Shown here piece after piece: positions 42,041-50,974 of a DNA stretch of 64,000 nucleotides. The number at the start of each line of letters is the position of its first letter. Position 1 is the stretch's first letter. This DNA comes from an uncultured Faecalibacterium sp. (lineage in GTDB: Bacteria > Bacillota > Clostridia > Oscillospirales > Ruminococcaceae): contig CAJFNF010000004.1 of the NCBI GenBank assembly GCA_904394215.1, forward strand, positions 1 to 64,000. The letters are read 5' to 3'. Under the pieces are notes generated by a model. It did no database searches. It saw only the letters and a program-made list of their open reading frames with translations, and was not told the DNA's origin. Position numbers and translations under genes: made by a program.

Positions 42041-43924
42041 ATGAGTTATCCTGAAATCCCCCAGGCATTTTGGGACGGCACCTGTTTTGACGCCTACCGC
42101 TGGATGGGGGCCCACCCGGCCCGGGGCCTGGCGGGGGAGGAAGGCTGGCAGTTTGTATTCTGGGCCCCCGGCGCCCGGGAAGTCCGGCTGGCGGCCGGCG
42201 GCCAAGAAATCCCCATGGACCGGGCCGAGACCGGCTTCTGGAGCGTCTTTGTGCCGGGGCTGACCCAGGGGGATTGCTACCAGTACCGGGTCACCGGCGC
42301 CGACGGCACCGTCCAGCTTCACGCCGACCCCTACGGGTTTGCTTCCCAGCTGCGGCCCGGCACGGCCAGCCGGCTGGCCGTGCTGGATTTTCCCTTTGAC
42401 GACGGGGAATGGATGGCCCGCCGGTCCAAAAGCCGGGACCTGCCCCTGAACATCTACGAGATGCACGCCGGCAGCTGGAAGCACAAGGCCGAGGGGGACG
42501 GCCCCGAGGCCTGGTACAACTACGAGGAGCTGGCCCGGGAGCTGATCCCCTGGCTGAAAGAGCACAATTTCACCCACGTGGAGCTGCTGCCCCTGGCCGA
42601 ACACCCCTTTGACGGCAGCTGGGGCTACCAGACCACCGGGTATTTCGCCGTCACCAGCCGGTACGGCACCCCCGCCCAGTTTGCCGCCTTTGTCAACGCC
42701 TGCCACCGGATGGGCATCGGGGTGATCATGGACTTTGTGCCGGTCCACTTTGCCGCCGACCCCACCGGCCTGGCCCGGCTGGACGGCACCTACCTCTATG
42801 AGTACGACAGCGACGTGGGCCAGAGCGAGTGGGGCACCTGCAATTTCAACTACTACCGGGGGGAGGTGCGGAGCTTCCTCAACAGTGCCTGTTCCCTGTG
42901 GATGGACGTATACCACTGCGACGGCATCCGGATGGATGCCATCTCCCGGGCGGTATACTGGCTGGGGGACCCGGCCCGGGGGGTCAACCAGGGGGCCCTG
43001 GACTTTCTGCGGAGCCTCAACCACGGCCTGAACCAGCGGTGGCCCACCGGCATCTACATCGCCGAGGACTCCACCAACTACCTGAAAATCACCGCCCCCA
43101 CCCGCTACGACGGGGTGGGCTTTGACTACAAGTGGGACATGGGCTGGATGCACGACACCCTGGACTATTTCGCCACCCCCTTCGGGGAGCGGCCGGCCCA
43201 CTACGACAAGATCCTGTTCAGCATGCACTACTTTTATAATGAGCTGTACCTGCTGTCCCTCAGCCACGACGAGGTGGTCCACGGCAAAAAGACCATCATC
43301 GGCAAGCTCTGGGGCACCTATGAGGAAAAGTGTGCCCAGCTGCGGACCCTCTACTTCTATATGTTTACCCACCCGGGCAAAAAGCTGAACTTCATGGGCA
43401 ACGAGCTGGCCCATTTCCGGGAGTGGGACGAAAAGACCCAGTTGGACTGGAACCTGCTGTCCTACCCCTTCCACGACAGCTTCCAGAAATTCTTTGCCCG
43501 GCTGGCCTGGATTTATGCCACCCAGCCCGGCCTCTACGCCGGGGAGTACGACAGCCGGTGCTTCGCCTGGGTGGCCTGCGAGAGCCGCACCGAGGGGGTG
43601 TATGCCTGGCTGCGGCGGGGCCGAGGGGAAACCCTGCTCTGCGTCATGAACACCCAGGACAAGCCCCACAAACAGTTCCCCCTCTATCTGGAATGGCCTA
43701 CCTCGGCCCGGGAACTGCTCAACACCGAGGACAGCTGCTGGGGCGGCGCCTTTGAGGGCCCCCGGAATCTCCGCACAGTGGACGGCGGGGTCTACGGCCG
43801 GGACTACACCCTGCTGTGCGACCTGCCCGCCATGGGCAGCCGGCTGTTCCGGCTGTCCCCCGAGGCGCCCCACCCCGGCGCCGCCGGCATCACCGCCCGG
43901 CACACCAGCCAACCCAAAGGATAA
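42041..43924 (+). CDS. glgB: 1,4-alpha-glucan branching enzyme
   Basis: Introduces alpha-1,6 branches in glycogen. 627 residues from ATG 42041 (AAGGAG upstream). The frame is open more than 2 kb upstream, but only as the antisense of other genes. N-terminal CBM48 (about 10-110: [20 protein letters not shown]), catalytic barrel with [17 protein letters not shown] (Asp nucleophile), YIAEDSTN (Glu) and SHDEVVHGK (Asp), and C-terminal beta domain. Other glycogen genes (glgA, glgC, glgP) are not in the window. Confidence 0.96.
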   Translation: MSYPEIPQAFWDGTCFDAYRWMGAHPARGLAGEEGWQFVFWAPGAREVRLAAGGQEIPMDRAETGFWSVFVPGLTQGDCYQYRVTGADGTVQLHADPYGFASQLRPGTASRLAVLDFPFDDGEWMARRSKSRDLPLNIYEMHAGSWKHKAEGDGPEAWYNYEELARELIPWLKEHNFTHVELLPLAEHPFDGSWGYQTTGYFAVTSRYGTPAQFAAFVNACHRMGIGVIMDFVPVHFAADPTGLARLDGTYLYEYDSDVGQSEWGTCNFNYYRGEVRSFLNSACSLWMDVYHCDGIRMDAISRAVYWLGDPARGVNQGALDFLRSLNHGLNQRWPTGIYIAEDSTNYLKITAPTRYDGVGFDYKWDMGWMHDTLDYFATPFGERPAHYDKILFSMHYFYNELYLLSLSHDEVVHGKKTIIGKLWGTYEEKCAQLRTLYFYMFTHPGKKLNFMGNELAHFREWDEKTQLDWNLLSYPFHDSFQKFFARLAWIYATQPGLYAGEYDSRCFAWVACESRTEGVYAWLRRGRGETLLCVMNTQDKPHKQFPLYLEWPTSARELLNTEDSCWGGAFEGPRNLRTVDGGVYGRDYTLLCDLPAMGSRLFRLSPEAPHPGAAGITARHTSQPKG

Positions 43925-43946
43925 TGCCTCCTTTTTTCCTTCTCCC

Positions 43947-44002
43947 CGGGCCCGCGCCCGGCTTCCCCTGCCAGGGGGGCCGCGGCGCGGGCCCCCTTTT
44001 GT
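43947..44002 (+). terminator. Probable terminator after glgB
   Basis: GGGCCCGCGCC / GGCGCGGGCCC inverted repeat with a long loop that can fold further, followed by CCTTTTG. Confidence 0.6.
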
Positions 44003-44030
44003 TGGATGGGCCGCCAGTTTTCGTCTTGAC

Positions 44031-44060
44031 TGGACATTTCCCGCCCCTCTTTGGTATACT
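44031..44060 (+). promoter_or_regulatory. Promoter of the GT-C-like membrane protein gene
   Basis: -35 TGGACA (44031-44036), 18-base spacer, -10 TATACT (44055-44060), 37 bases before the start codon. Confidence 0.65.
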
Positions 44061-44096
44061 GGTCCTACAAATCCCCTCCGAAAGGAAGTCTTCGCT

Positions 44097-46010
44097 ATGC
44101 CCACCACCGTATCCCGGCCGCGGCTGCGCCGGGGCGTCGTGCCTGCTGCCTTCGCCCTGTCTCTGGTGCTGCTGTGCATCTGCACCGCCGCCGGCCTTAC
44201 CGGCACCTTCTTTTTTCCGCTGTTCAGTCTGTGGGCCGACTGCCTGCTGTTCTGTCTCACCCTGGCGGCGGTCCGCCGGGCCGGGGTCCGCTTTGAACTG
44301 TTCCACGGGGCCGTCCTGGTGGCGGTCTACCTGCTGGTGGCCATCTGCTTCAACCTGCAGGTGAACAGCCGGTCCTTCATCTATGTCTGGGACTACAGCA
44401 ACTACACCCTCCTCCAGTACCAGGCCGAGGCCGCCTTCCAGGGCGGGGCCCTGGCGGGGCTGTGGCATCTGGTCTCCACCTTCACCGAGGACTACACCAG
44501 CTTCATCTGCCTGTTCACCGAGTTCCCCTTCTGCCTGTCGGCCCACACCGGGGACAGCTATGTCCTCAGCCAGCTGATCAGCATCTTCCCCACCCTGCTG
44601 GTGGCCCTGGGGGGCGTGGTGGTCAAGGTGGGCCAGCTGCTGCCGGTCCGGAACGACAAGGGCTTTTTCCTGATCGGCCTCAGCACCGCCGCCAGCTTCC
44701 CGCTGCTGCGGATGGCCGCCTCCCTGGGCCAGCCCGACTGGTTCGGCCTGATCTTCGCCCTCATCATCCTGCTGCTGACCATCGACTTCCGGTTTGACGC
44801 CGGGGAGCCCGGCCGCTGCGTGGGGCTGTTTTTTGCCACCGCCGCCCTGGTGCTGACCCGCCGGTGGTACCTCTATTTCATTGTATCTTACTACCTGGTG
44901 TATGCCGTCACGGTGGCGGGCAGCACCATCCTTTTGATCGGCAGGGGCCGGGGCGGGCAGGCGGTGGACCGGATCCGCCGCCTCATCACCTTCGGTGCCG
45001 GGTCCCTGGCCGCCATCCTGGTGCTGTTCTGGCCCATCGTCCGGAAAATCCTCTCCTACAGCTACGAGTCCCACTACGCCGCCTACAACGTGGGGGGCCT
45101 GGGGCTGGAACTGTTCTCCCAGGCCTTCCGGCTGGGGCCCTTCTACCTGCCCCTGGTCATCGCCGGGGTGGTGTGGGCCTTCCTGCGGGGCAAGGGCACC
45201 GCGGCCCTCCAGGCCCTGGCGGTGCTGGCCCTCAGCCTGGTGCTGTTCACCCGGGTCCAGAACATGGGGTCCCACCAGTCCCTGCTGCTGATGCCGGGGT
45301 ACTTCACCCTGATGCTGATGGGGGTTGCCGCCCTGGCCGACACCCTGGACCGGCTGCGGTACCTCAAGCTGGGGTACTGGCTGGCGGCTTTGGCCTTCAG
45401 CCTGTCGGCCCGGCTGTCCCCCCTCACCACCATCGCCCTGCCCGACTTCCTCTTTGATTACATCACCGCCGGCGCGGTGCAGGAGTTCATCCGGCTGGAC
45501 AACATGATCTACGACCGCACCGACATGGACCAGGTCCGGGCCCTGGCCCGGTGGATCGACCAGAACTGTGCCGGGGGCGAGTTCGCCTACATGATCCCCC
45601 ACTCCATGACCTACTGCCCCGACACCTTTAAAAATGTGGACCTGCCCAGCCAGCCCCTGGAGGACAAGCTCTCCTTCGGCTTCGGCATCCTGGGCACCCA
45701 CGCCTTCCCCACCGACCTGTTCGAGGCCAAGTACGTCATCACCGCCGACCCCTTCCCCTGGTGCTACGAGGTCAGCAGCGTGGCCCAGAAGCTGAACGAC
45801 CAGTTCCTGGCCCTGAAAGACACCTATTTCACCTATGAGACCAGCTTCGACATGGGCAACGGCACCGTCTTTACCGTCTGGCGGCGGACCGTCCCAGCCA
45901 CCCGGGCCGAGGCCAACGCCTATCTGGCGGCCTTCTCGGCGGAGGACGCCCAGTTCCCCGAGCTGTACAGCCAGGTCATCAACGACTGGTGCAACCAAAA
46001 GGGACTGTGA
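44097..46010 (+). CDS. Multi-pass membrane protein, GT-C glycosyltransferase-like
   Basis: 637 residues from ATG 44097 (AAAGGAAG upstream). About twelve hydrophobic helices spread over residues 15-470, then a roughly 160-residue soluble C-terminal domain (IRLDNMIYDRTDMDQVRALARWIDQN ... GNGTVFTVWRR). An early extracytoplasmic loop, VWDYSNYTLLQYQAE, carries the Asp-rich kind of motif seen in GT-C transferases such as GT39/GT83. That loop and the overall topology suggest a lipid-linked-sugar transferase or polymer-modifying enzyme. I do not recognise a named family and it has no glycan-gene neighbours. Confidence 0.65.
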   Translation: MPTTVSRPRLRRGVVPAAFALSLVLLCICTAAGLTGTFFFPLFSLWADCLLFCLTLAAVRRAGVRFELFHGAVLVAVYLLVAICFNLQVNSRSFIYVWDYSNYTLLQYQAEAAFQGGALAGLWHLVSTFTEDYTSFICLFTEFPFCLSAHTGDSYVLSQLISIFPTLLVALGGVVVKVGQLLPVRNDKGFFLIGLSTAASFPLLRMAASLGQPDWFGLIFALIILLLTIDFRFDAGEPGRCVGLFFATAALVLTRRWYLYFIVSYYLVYAVTVAGSTILLIGRGRGGQAVDRIRRLITFGAGSLAAILVLFWPIVRKILSYSYESHYAAYNVGGLGLELFSQAFRLGPFYLPLVIAGVVWAFLRGKGTAALQALAVLALSLVLFTRVQNMGSHQSLLLMPGYFTLMLMGVAALADTLDRLRYLKLGYWLAALAFSLSARLSPLTTIALPDFLFDYITAGAVQEFIRLDNMIYDRTDMDQVRALARWIDQNCAGGEFAYMIPHSMTYCPDTFKNVDLPSQPLEDKLSFGFGILGTHAFPTDLFEAKYVITADPFPWCYEVSSVAQKLNDQFLALKDTYFTYETSFDMGNGTVFTVWRRTVPATRAEANAYLAAFSAEDAQFPELYSQVINDWCNQKGL

Positions 46011-46031
46011 CAGGAAATGGGCCCCGGGCTC

Positions 46032-46060
46032 TTGCCCAATGCAGGGTCCGGGTGTATACT
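46032..46060 (+). promoter_or_regulatory. Promoter of the glutaredoxin-PPIase-ferredoxin cluster
   Basis: -35 TTGCCC (46032-46037), 17-base spacer, -10 TATACT (46055-46060), 55 bases before the glutaredoxin start. Confidence 0.6.
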
Positions 46061-46114
46061 TAAAAAATGGATGTATTCCATCCAATCCTTTCGATCTACA
46101 GGAGGTCAAATACC

Positions 46115-46384
46115 ATGATGAAGTTATACGGTGCGCCCATCTGCAAAACCTGCCGGGAAGTCAAGCAGGTCCTGGACGAGAAGGGCATCCCTTATGAGTA
46201 TGTTGATATCACCGAGAGCACCAAGAACCTGAAGGCTTTCCTGGCCATGCGGGACACCATGCCCGTCTATGATTCGGTCAAGGCTGAGGGCCGCATCGGC
46301 ATCCCCACCTTCGTGTGGGAGGACGGCTCGGTCACCCTGGACACCGACTGGCTCAGCGCCGGCGGCGCCTGCACCGACTGCTGA
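46115..46384 (+). CDS. Glutaredoxin-like thiol oxidoreductase
   Basis: 89 residues from ATG 46115 (AGGAGG 9 bases upstream); 46118 is an alternative. Thioredoxin fold with active site APICKTCREV (CxxC) at about residues 9-14, the cis-Pro segment GRIGIPTFVWEDG and a C-terminal CTDC pair that could be a second redox site. In anaerobic Firmicutes such proteins often work without glutathione. The promoter and spacing suggest it heads the transcript with the next two genes. Confidence 0.88.
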   Translation: MMKLYGAPICKTCREVKQVLDEKGIPYEYVDITESTKNLKAFLAMRDTMPVYDSVKAEGRIGIPTFVWEDGSVTLDTDWLSAGGACTDC

Positions 46385-46404
46385 GGAACAGGAGTGTAGC
46401 ACCA

Positions 46405-47388
46405 ATGGCAGACAAATTTCCCAAAGCAACCCTGGGCCAGTACAAGGGCCTGGCTGTCACCCGCCATGTCCGCCCGGTCCTGGACAGCACGGTGGAGGCC
46501 GAGATCGGCCATCGCTGCCGCCTCCACGCCCACTACTCCCCCACCGGCGCCCCCGCCAAGCGGGGGGACAAGGTCACCCTGGACTTTGAGGGTTTTCTGG
46601 AGGGCAAGCCCATCCCTGACAGCAAGATGACCAACGTCACCGTCCTGCTGGGCACCGGCAAGCTGATGCCTGCCGCTGAAAAGGCCGTCTATGGCCACCA
46701 GGCCGGCGAGACCTTCCAGTTCGATTTCACCTACCCGGCCAACTTCCGGGTGGAAAAGCTGTCGGGGATCACGGCACAGTTCACCGTCACCCTCCACGCC
46801 GTGGCCGAAAAGCACACCCCCGCTGCCGACGAGGCCTTCGCCAAGAGCCGGGGCTTTGATTCCCTGGACGCCATGCGGGCCCAGATCCGCAAGGAGAAGG
46901 CCGCCCTCCACGAGGAGACCGCCGACCGGAAGGCCGGCCAGGACCTGCTGGAGATGGCCGGGGCCAACCTGACCGTCACCCTCCCCGAGAAGAGCGTGGC
47001 CGGCGAGGCCCAGCGGGAGTTCAAGGCCCTGGAAGACCGGCTGAAAAAGACCGGCCTGTCCCTGGAATCCTACTGCAATTCCTGCCGCACCACCCCCGCC
47101 GGGCTGAAGGCCAGCTTCCGCGCCATGGCTGAAAAGCGGATCCGCAGCGTCCTGGCCGCCCGTGCCATCGCCCAGGCCGAGGGGATTACCGCTTTCCAGG
47201 AGGAGGTGGAGGCCGAGTACCGCCGTCTGGCGGCCCGCCAGAACACCACCCCCGAGGAAATCCGCAAGACCCTGCCTGCCGACGCCGTCCAGTCCGGCCT
47301 GGTGGCCCAGAAGGTCCAGGCCTTCCTGCTGAAAAACGCCCAGGTCACCACCGTCTACGACAAGGCACCCGCCAAAAAAGAGGACTGA
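46405..47388 (+). CDS. Trigger-factor-like peptidyl-prolyl isomerase lacking the ribosome-binding domain
   Basis: 327 residues. Residues about 50-135 form an FKBP-like domain (RGDKVTLDFEGFLEGKPIPDS, LGTGKLMPAAEKAVYGHQAGE, FTVTLHAV). Residues 136-320 are a helical trigger-factor C-terminal chaperone domain (DEAFAKSRGFDSLDAMRAQIRKE, VEAEYRRLA, ETRKTL-like). Canonical trigger factors have about 430 residues with an N-terminal ribosome-docking domain containing GFRxGKxP; neither is present. It probably acts as a soluble foldase away from the ribosome. It lies 20 bases after the glutaredoxin gene and 6 before the ferredoxin gene. Confidence 0.82.
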   Translation: MADKFPKATLGQYKGLAVTRHVRPVLDSTVEAEIGHRCRLHAHYSPTGAPAKRGDKVTLDFEGFLEGKPIPDSKMTNVTVLLGTGKLMPAAEKAVYGHQAGETFQFDFTYPANFRVEKLSGITAQFTVTLHAVAEKHTPAADEAFAKSRGFDSLDAMRAQIRKEKAALHEETADRKAGQDLLEMAGANLTVTLPEKSVAGEAQREFKALEDRLKKTGLSLESYCNSCRTTPAGLKASFRAMAEKRIRSVLAARAIAQAEGITAFQEEVEAEYRRLAARQNTTPEEIRKTLPADAVQSGLVAQKVQAFLLKNAQVTTVYDKAPAKKED

Positions 47389-47394
47389 GCACCC

Positions 47395-48636
47395 ATGAGC
47401 ATCTTCACAAAAGTTGCAATGAACGCGCTGATGAACAACTCCCACCCCCAGATCGACCGCAAGCAGTGCTGGAACCTGCACCCCCACAAGGAGCAGTGCA
47501 CCGACTGCAAGGACATCTGCCCCTACGGCGAGGAGATCTTCAGCCGGCCCAACCTGGTCAAGGACTGGGACCCCTGCATCGACTGCGGCCTGTGCGTATC
47601 GGTCTGCCGCACCCGGTGCATTGCGCCTTCCACCGAGCAGGTCCAGCACGACCTGGCCCCCACCGCCTCGGACAACGACACCATCTGGATCGGCTGCGAA
47701 CAGAGCAGCCGCCGCAACGACCTGGTGCGGACCTGCGTGGGCGCCATGACCTGGGAGTCCCTGGCCTACCTGGCCCTGTACAAAAAACTGGTGCTGGACC
47801 TGACCCCCTGCGGGGCCTGCGAAAACGACCGCTGCGCCAAGCTGCTGCGGGACAGCCTCACCCGGCTGGTGGAGTTCCTGGGGGAGCCGCTGTTCAACGC
47901 CCGGATCACCCTGGCCTACCAGCCCGACGAGGCCCCCTACCTGGCCCAGGAACTGTCCCGCCGGGAGATGTTCTCCCACCTGAGCGACAGTTCCCGGAAG
48001 GGCGCCAAGCAGCTGCTGCGCCAGCTGCCGGTGCTCCAGGACGACGCGGACAACCGGATCCAGCCCTTCCGCTACGCCCTCAACGAGCGGCTGAAACAGC
48101 TGAAAACCGCCACCGAGACCCCCTTCCACTATGGGGTGTACCTGCCGGCCTTCAACAGCAAGTGCTTCGGCTGCGGCCGCTGCGAGAAGAACTGCAAGGC
48201 CGGGGCCATCCGGCTGGAAGACCTGGGGGGCGGCCAGACCCGGGTGGTCATCACCCCCTGGAAGTGCAGCGAGTGCGGCATGTGCGTGTCCACCTGCAGC
48301 CACAAGGCCATTGACGGGATGAAGCTGCGGCCCCTCACCAGCCTGGGGCCGGTGAGCGTGCTGCGGTTCCAGAAGCACAACTGCTCCAGCTGCGGCCGGG
48401 CCATCCCCGGCGACACCGAGGACGGGCTGTGTGCCACCTGCCGGATCAAGCGCCGTACCAAGGAGCGCCAGGCCGCCGCTGCCGAGCGGGCCAAGGCCCG
48501 GGCCGCCGAGCGGGCTGCCCAGCGGGCCGCCAAACAGGCCGCAGAGGCCGCCGCCAAGGAAGCGGCTGCCGCCCCCGCCGCAGCCCCCGCCGAGGCTGCC
48601 GGCGCTGTCCCCGGGAACCCCCACGGTTCGGTGTAA
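47395..48636 (+). CDS. Multi-cluster 4Fe-4S ferredoxin-like protein with zinc-ribbon-like and Ala-rich tail
   Basis: 413 residues. Two N-terminal clusters: QCTDCKDICPYGEE and CIDCGLCVSVCRTRC (residues 34-75). Middle segment (about 95-165) with GCEQSSRRNDLVRTC and CGACENDRC, resembling a ligand- or metal-binding CCG-like region. A second dicluster ferredoxin follows, CFGCGRCEKNCKAG and CSECGMCVSTCSHKA (about 258-307), then a zinc-ribbon-like CSSCGR...CATCRIK. The last 55 residues are almost only Ala, Arg, Lys, Glu, predicted helical. Cytoplasmic, no signal. It is probably an electron carrier or adaptor paired with the glutaredoxin. I do not recognise a named family. Confidence 0.75.
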   Translation: MSIFTKVAMNALMNNSHPQIDRKQCWNLHPHKEQCTDCKDICPYGEEIFSRPNLVKDWDPCIDCGLCVSVCRTRCIAPSTEQVQHDLAPTASDNDTIWIGCEQSSRRNDLVRTCVGAMTWESLAYLALYKKLVLDLTPCGACENDRCAKLLRDSLTRLVEFLGEPLFNARITLAYQPDEAPYLAQELSRREMFSHLSDSSRKGAKQLLRQLPVLQDDADNRIQPFRYALNERLKQLKTATETPFHYGVYLPAFNSKCFGCGRCEKNCKAGAIRLEDLGGGQTRVVITPWKCSECGMCVSTCSHKAIDGMKLRPLTSLGPVSVLRFQKHNCSSCGRAIPGDTEDGLCATCRIKRRTKERQAAAAERAKARAAERAAQRAAKQAAEAAAKEAAAAPAAAPAEAAGAVPGNPHGSV

Positions 48637-48650
48637 CAACTGCGTGAATA

Positions 48651-48679
48651 TTGACAGACGCCGGTTTCAATGCTATACT
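48651..48679 (+). promoter_or_regulatory. Strong promoter of the oligopeptide transporter leader
   Basis: -35 TTGACA (48651-48656), exactly 17 bases, -10 TATACT (48674-48679). Predicted start near 48686, so the transcript begins before the terminator at 48719-48760. Confidence 0.8.
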
Positions 48680-48713
48680 TCAAGGCAAGCCGCATAGTAA
48701 AGACCGGCGGACT

Positions 48714-48760
48714 GTTACAACGGAGTAACGGATGTGTTTCCGTTGCTCCGTTTTTCTTTT
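48714..48760 (+). terminator. Terminator with competing hairpin in the opp leader (possible attenuator)
   Basis: Terminator stem AACGGAG-t-AACGGA / TCCGTT-g-CTCCGTT (48719-48752) followed by TTTTTCTTTT. An overlapping smaller hairpin GTTAC / GTAAC (48714-48718 with 48725-48729) uses the same bases, so the two structures exclude each other. It could simply be the end of the ferredoxin transcript, but it lies downstream of a strong promoter and 59 bases before the next gene. Confidence 0.75.
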
Positions 48761-48818
48761 CTGTACAAACAAGGCTTTTACGGAACGGTTTACTTTAAAA
48801 AATAAAGGGGAGTTTTTT

Positions 48819-50843
48819 ATGCGTCCTATGCTTTCGCGCCGTCAGTTTCTGAAAGCTGCCGGCATGACCACCACTGCTGTTTGCGCCGCCGGATTGCTCA
48901 GCTCCTGCGGCTCCTCCGGGGATGCTGCCGGCTCCGGCTCGGCGGACACCTCCAGCTACAAAGTCCTGTACTCCAGCCAGCCCTCCACCCTGAACTACCT
49001 GACCACCGCCTCCGAGCTGGAGATGTCGGTGGGCGCCAACTGCGTGGACACCCTGCTGGAATTTGACAACAAGGGCGTCCTGAAAGAGGGCCTGGCCACC
49101 GAGTGGACCTTCGACGAGTCCACCCTCACCTGGACCTTCACCCTGCGGGATGAGAACTGGGTGGACATGAACGGCGAGGTGGTGGCCGCTGTCACCGCCC
49201 AGGACTTCGTGGATGCCCTGCGCTATGAACTGAACCCCGCCTATGCCGCTTCCAATGTGGGCCTGGTCACCTCCTACATCGCCGGCGCAGACGAGTACTA
49301 TACTTACCAGGTCAACCTGACCAACGCCAACAACAATTTTGTGGATGACGACGGCACCACCTACACGGTGGACGGCGCCGGCGTGGTCACCGTCACCACC
49401 CCCGGCTCCGACCCCCAGACCTTTGAGCCTGTGGACTTTGAGTCGGTGGGCGTCAAGGCTGTGGACGACCACACCCTGACCTACACCCTGACCTATGCCT
49501 TCCCCGGCTTCCTGAGCCTGCTGGTCTACCTGCCCTACGAGCCGGCCTACGGCCCCCTGCTGGAAGAGACCGGCGACCAGTTCGCCACCTCCGCCGAGAC
49601 CACTTACAGCTGCGGCGCCTTCTACCTGTCCGAGTATGTTCCTCTGGAAACCTGGAACATGAAGAAGAACCCCGAGAACTACGACGCCGACAACGTCTTC
49701 ATCGAGACCATCAGCCGTGTCTACAACGCCGAGGCCGATGTCAACGGCCCCGAGATGGTCAAGCGCGGCGAGATCGACGAGGCCACCATCGGCGCCGACA
49801 TCCTGGACAGCTGGCTGGCCGACGAGGCCACCAAGGACATGGTGTCCATGGACCGGCCCAACACCAACTACACCTACTTCTACCTGTTCAACTTCATGCC
49901 ATTCTACCACGAGTTCTCCAACCAGACGGTGGAGGGCATCGACGAGGAGTACGAGCCTGAGAACTGGGCCAAGGCCATCAACAGCACCAACTTCCGCAAG
50001 GCCTTCCTGTACGGCATCAACAACGCCGTCACCCTGGCCGTGAACGCCCCCGAGGGCTACGAGGGCTACATGCTGAACACCGTCACCCCGCCCTCCTTCT
50101 GCGCCAACGACGACGGCGTGGACTACACCCAGTGCGGCGACCTGGCCTCCATCACCCAGTTCTTCGATGAGGCCAAGGCCAAGGAGTACCGGGACGCTGC
50201 CATCCAGGAGCTGACCGCCCAGGGCGTCACCTTCCCGGTGAAGGTCCAGCTGCCCTACAACCCCGCCACCACCAACTGGGACCGCCAGTGCCAGATCTTC
50301 AAGCAGCAGCTGGAAGGGGTGCTGAACGACGGCACCGACTTCATCGACATCATCATCACCGAGGGTCCCTCGGACAACTACCTGTCCGCTGTCCGCCGCG
50401 CCGGCAAGTACTGCTTCCAGCTGTGCAACTGGGGCGCTGACTACTCCGACCCCGAGACCGAGACCGATCCCTTCTACCAGGCCGAGGGCGAACGCGGCAG
50501 CCGCTACGCTTACCTGCGCACCGGCGTGGAGGACGGCTTCATCACCGGCGAGACCGCCGACGCCATCATGGCCTACATGAAGGCCGTGGAAGAGGCCAAG
50601 ACCATTACCACCGACATCAACGCCCGGTATGAGGCCTTCGCCAACGCCGAGGCCATGCTGATCAACAACGCCCTGGTGATCCCCATGGGCATGAGCGTGC
50701 CCTCCTACCTGGCCACCCGCCTGAACTACTGGGAAGGCCAGTACGCCTCCACCGGTTTCTCCAACAAGCGCCTGAAGGGCATCCACGTGCTGGACCACTA
50801 CGTCTCCATGAGCGAGTACGAGGCCAACCGCGACGCCCGCTGA
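48819..50843 (+). CDS. oppA: ABC transporter substrate-binding lipoprotein, oligopeptide family (SBP_bac_5)
   Basis: 674 residues from ATG 48819 (GGGGAG upstream). The N-terminus has SRRQFLKAAG (twin-arginine-like) and lipobox LLSSCGSSG, so it is membrane-anchored outside. The mature part follows the family-5 peptide-binding fold: TLNYLTTASELEMSVGANCVDTLLE, LATEWTFDESTLTWTFTLRD, and a C-terminal lobe with LCNWGADYSDPETETDP. Slightly longer than typical OppA (about 540-600) because of inserts near residues 180-215. The preferred ligand (peptide versus other) is not readable. First gene of the complete opp operon. Confidence 0.93.
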   Translation: MRPMLSRRQFLKAAGMTTTAVCAAGLLSSCGSSGDAAGSGSADTSSYKVLYSSQPSTLNYLTTASELEMSVGANCVDTLLEFDNKGVLKEGLATEWTFDESTLTWTFTLRDENWVDMNGEVVAAVTAQDFVDALRYELNPAYAASNVGLVTSYIAGADEYYTYQVNLTNANNNFVDDDGTTYTVDGAGVVTVTTPGSDPQTFEPVDFESVGVKAVDDHTLTYTLTYAFPGFLSLLVYLPYEPAYGPLLEETGDQFATSAETTYSCGAFYLSEYVPLETWNMKKNPENYDADNVFIETISRVYNAEADVNGPEMVKRGEIDEATIGADILDSWLADEATKDMVSMDRPNTNYTYFYLFNFMPFYHEFSNQTVEGIDEEYEPENWAKAINSTNFRKAFLYGINNAVTLAVNAPEGYEGYMLNTVTPPSFCANDDGVDYTQCGDLASITQFFDEAKAKEYRDAAIQELTAQGVTFPVKVQLPYNPATTNWDRQCQIFKQQLEGVLNDGTDFIDIIITEGPSDNYLSAVRRAGKYCFQLCNWGADYSDPETETDPFYQAEGERGSRYAYLRTGVEDGFITGETADAIMAYMKAVEEAKTITTDINARYEAFANAEAMLINNALVIPMGMSVPSYLATRLNYWEGQYASTGFSNKRLKGIHVLDHYVSMSEYEANRDAR

Positions 50844-50974
50844 AAGTCCGCTTGATCACAGTCCGCAAGTAAAAGGCATTGTGCAGGGGCCGTTCCCGTA
50901 CAAACCGGGAGCGGCCCTTTATTTTGTTCTGCGGGGGCTGCGTTCCCCCGCTGGGAAAGGAAGTGCGCATTCCT

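Noticed and set aside
48431..48697. Overlapping frames at the Ala-rich end of the ferredoxin gene
   Set aside because: These arise from the GC-rich Ala/Arg codons of the tail; none has a start signal, and they run into the opp promoter.
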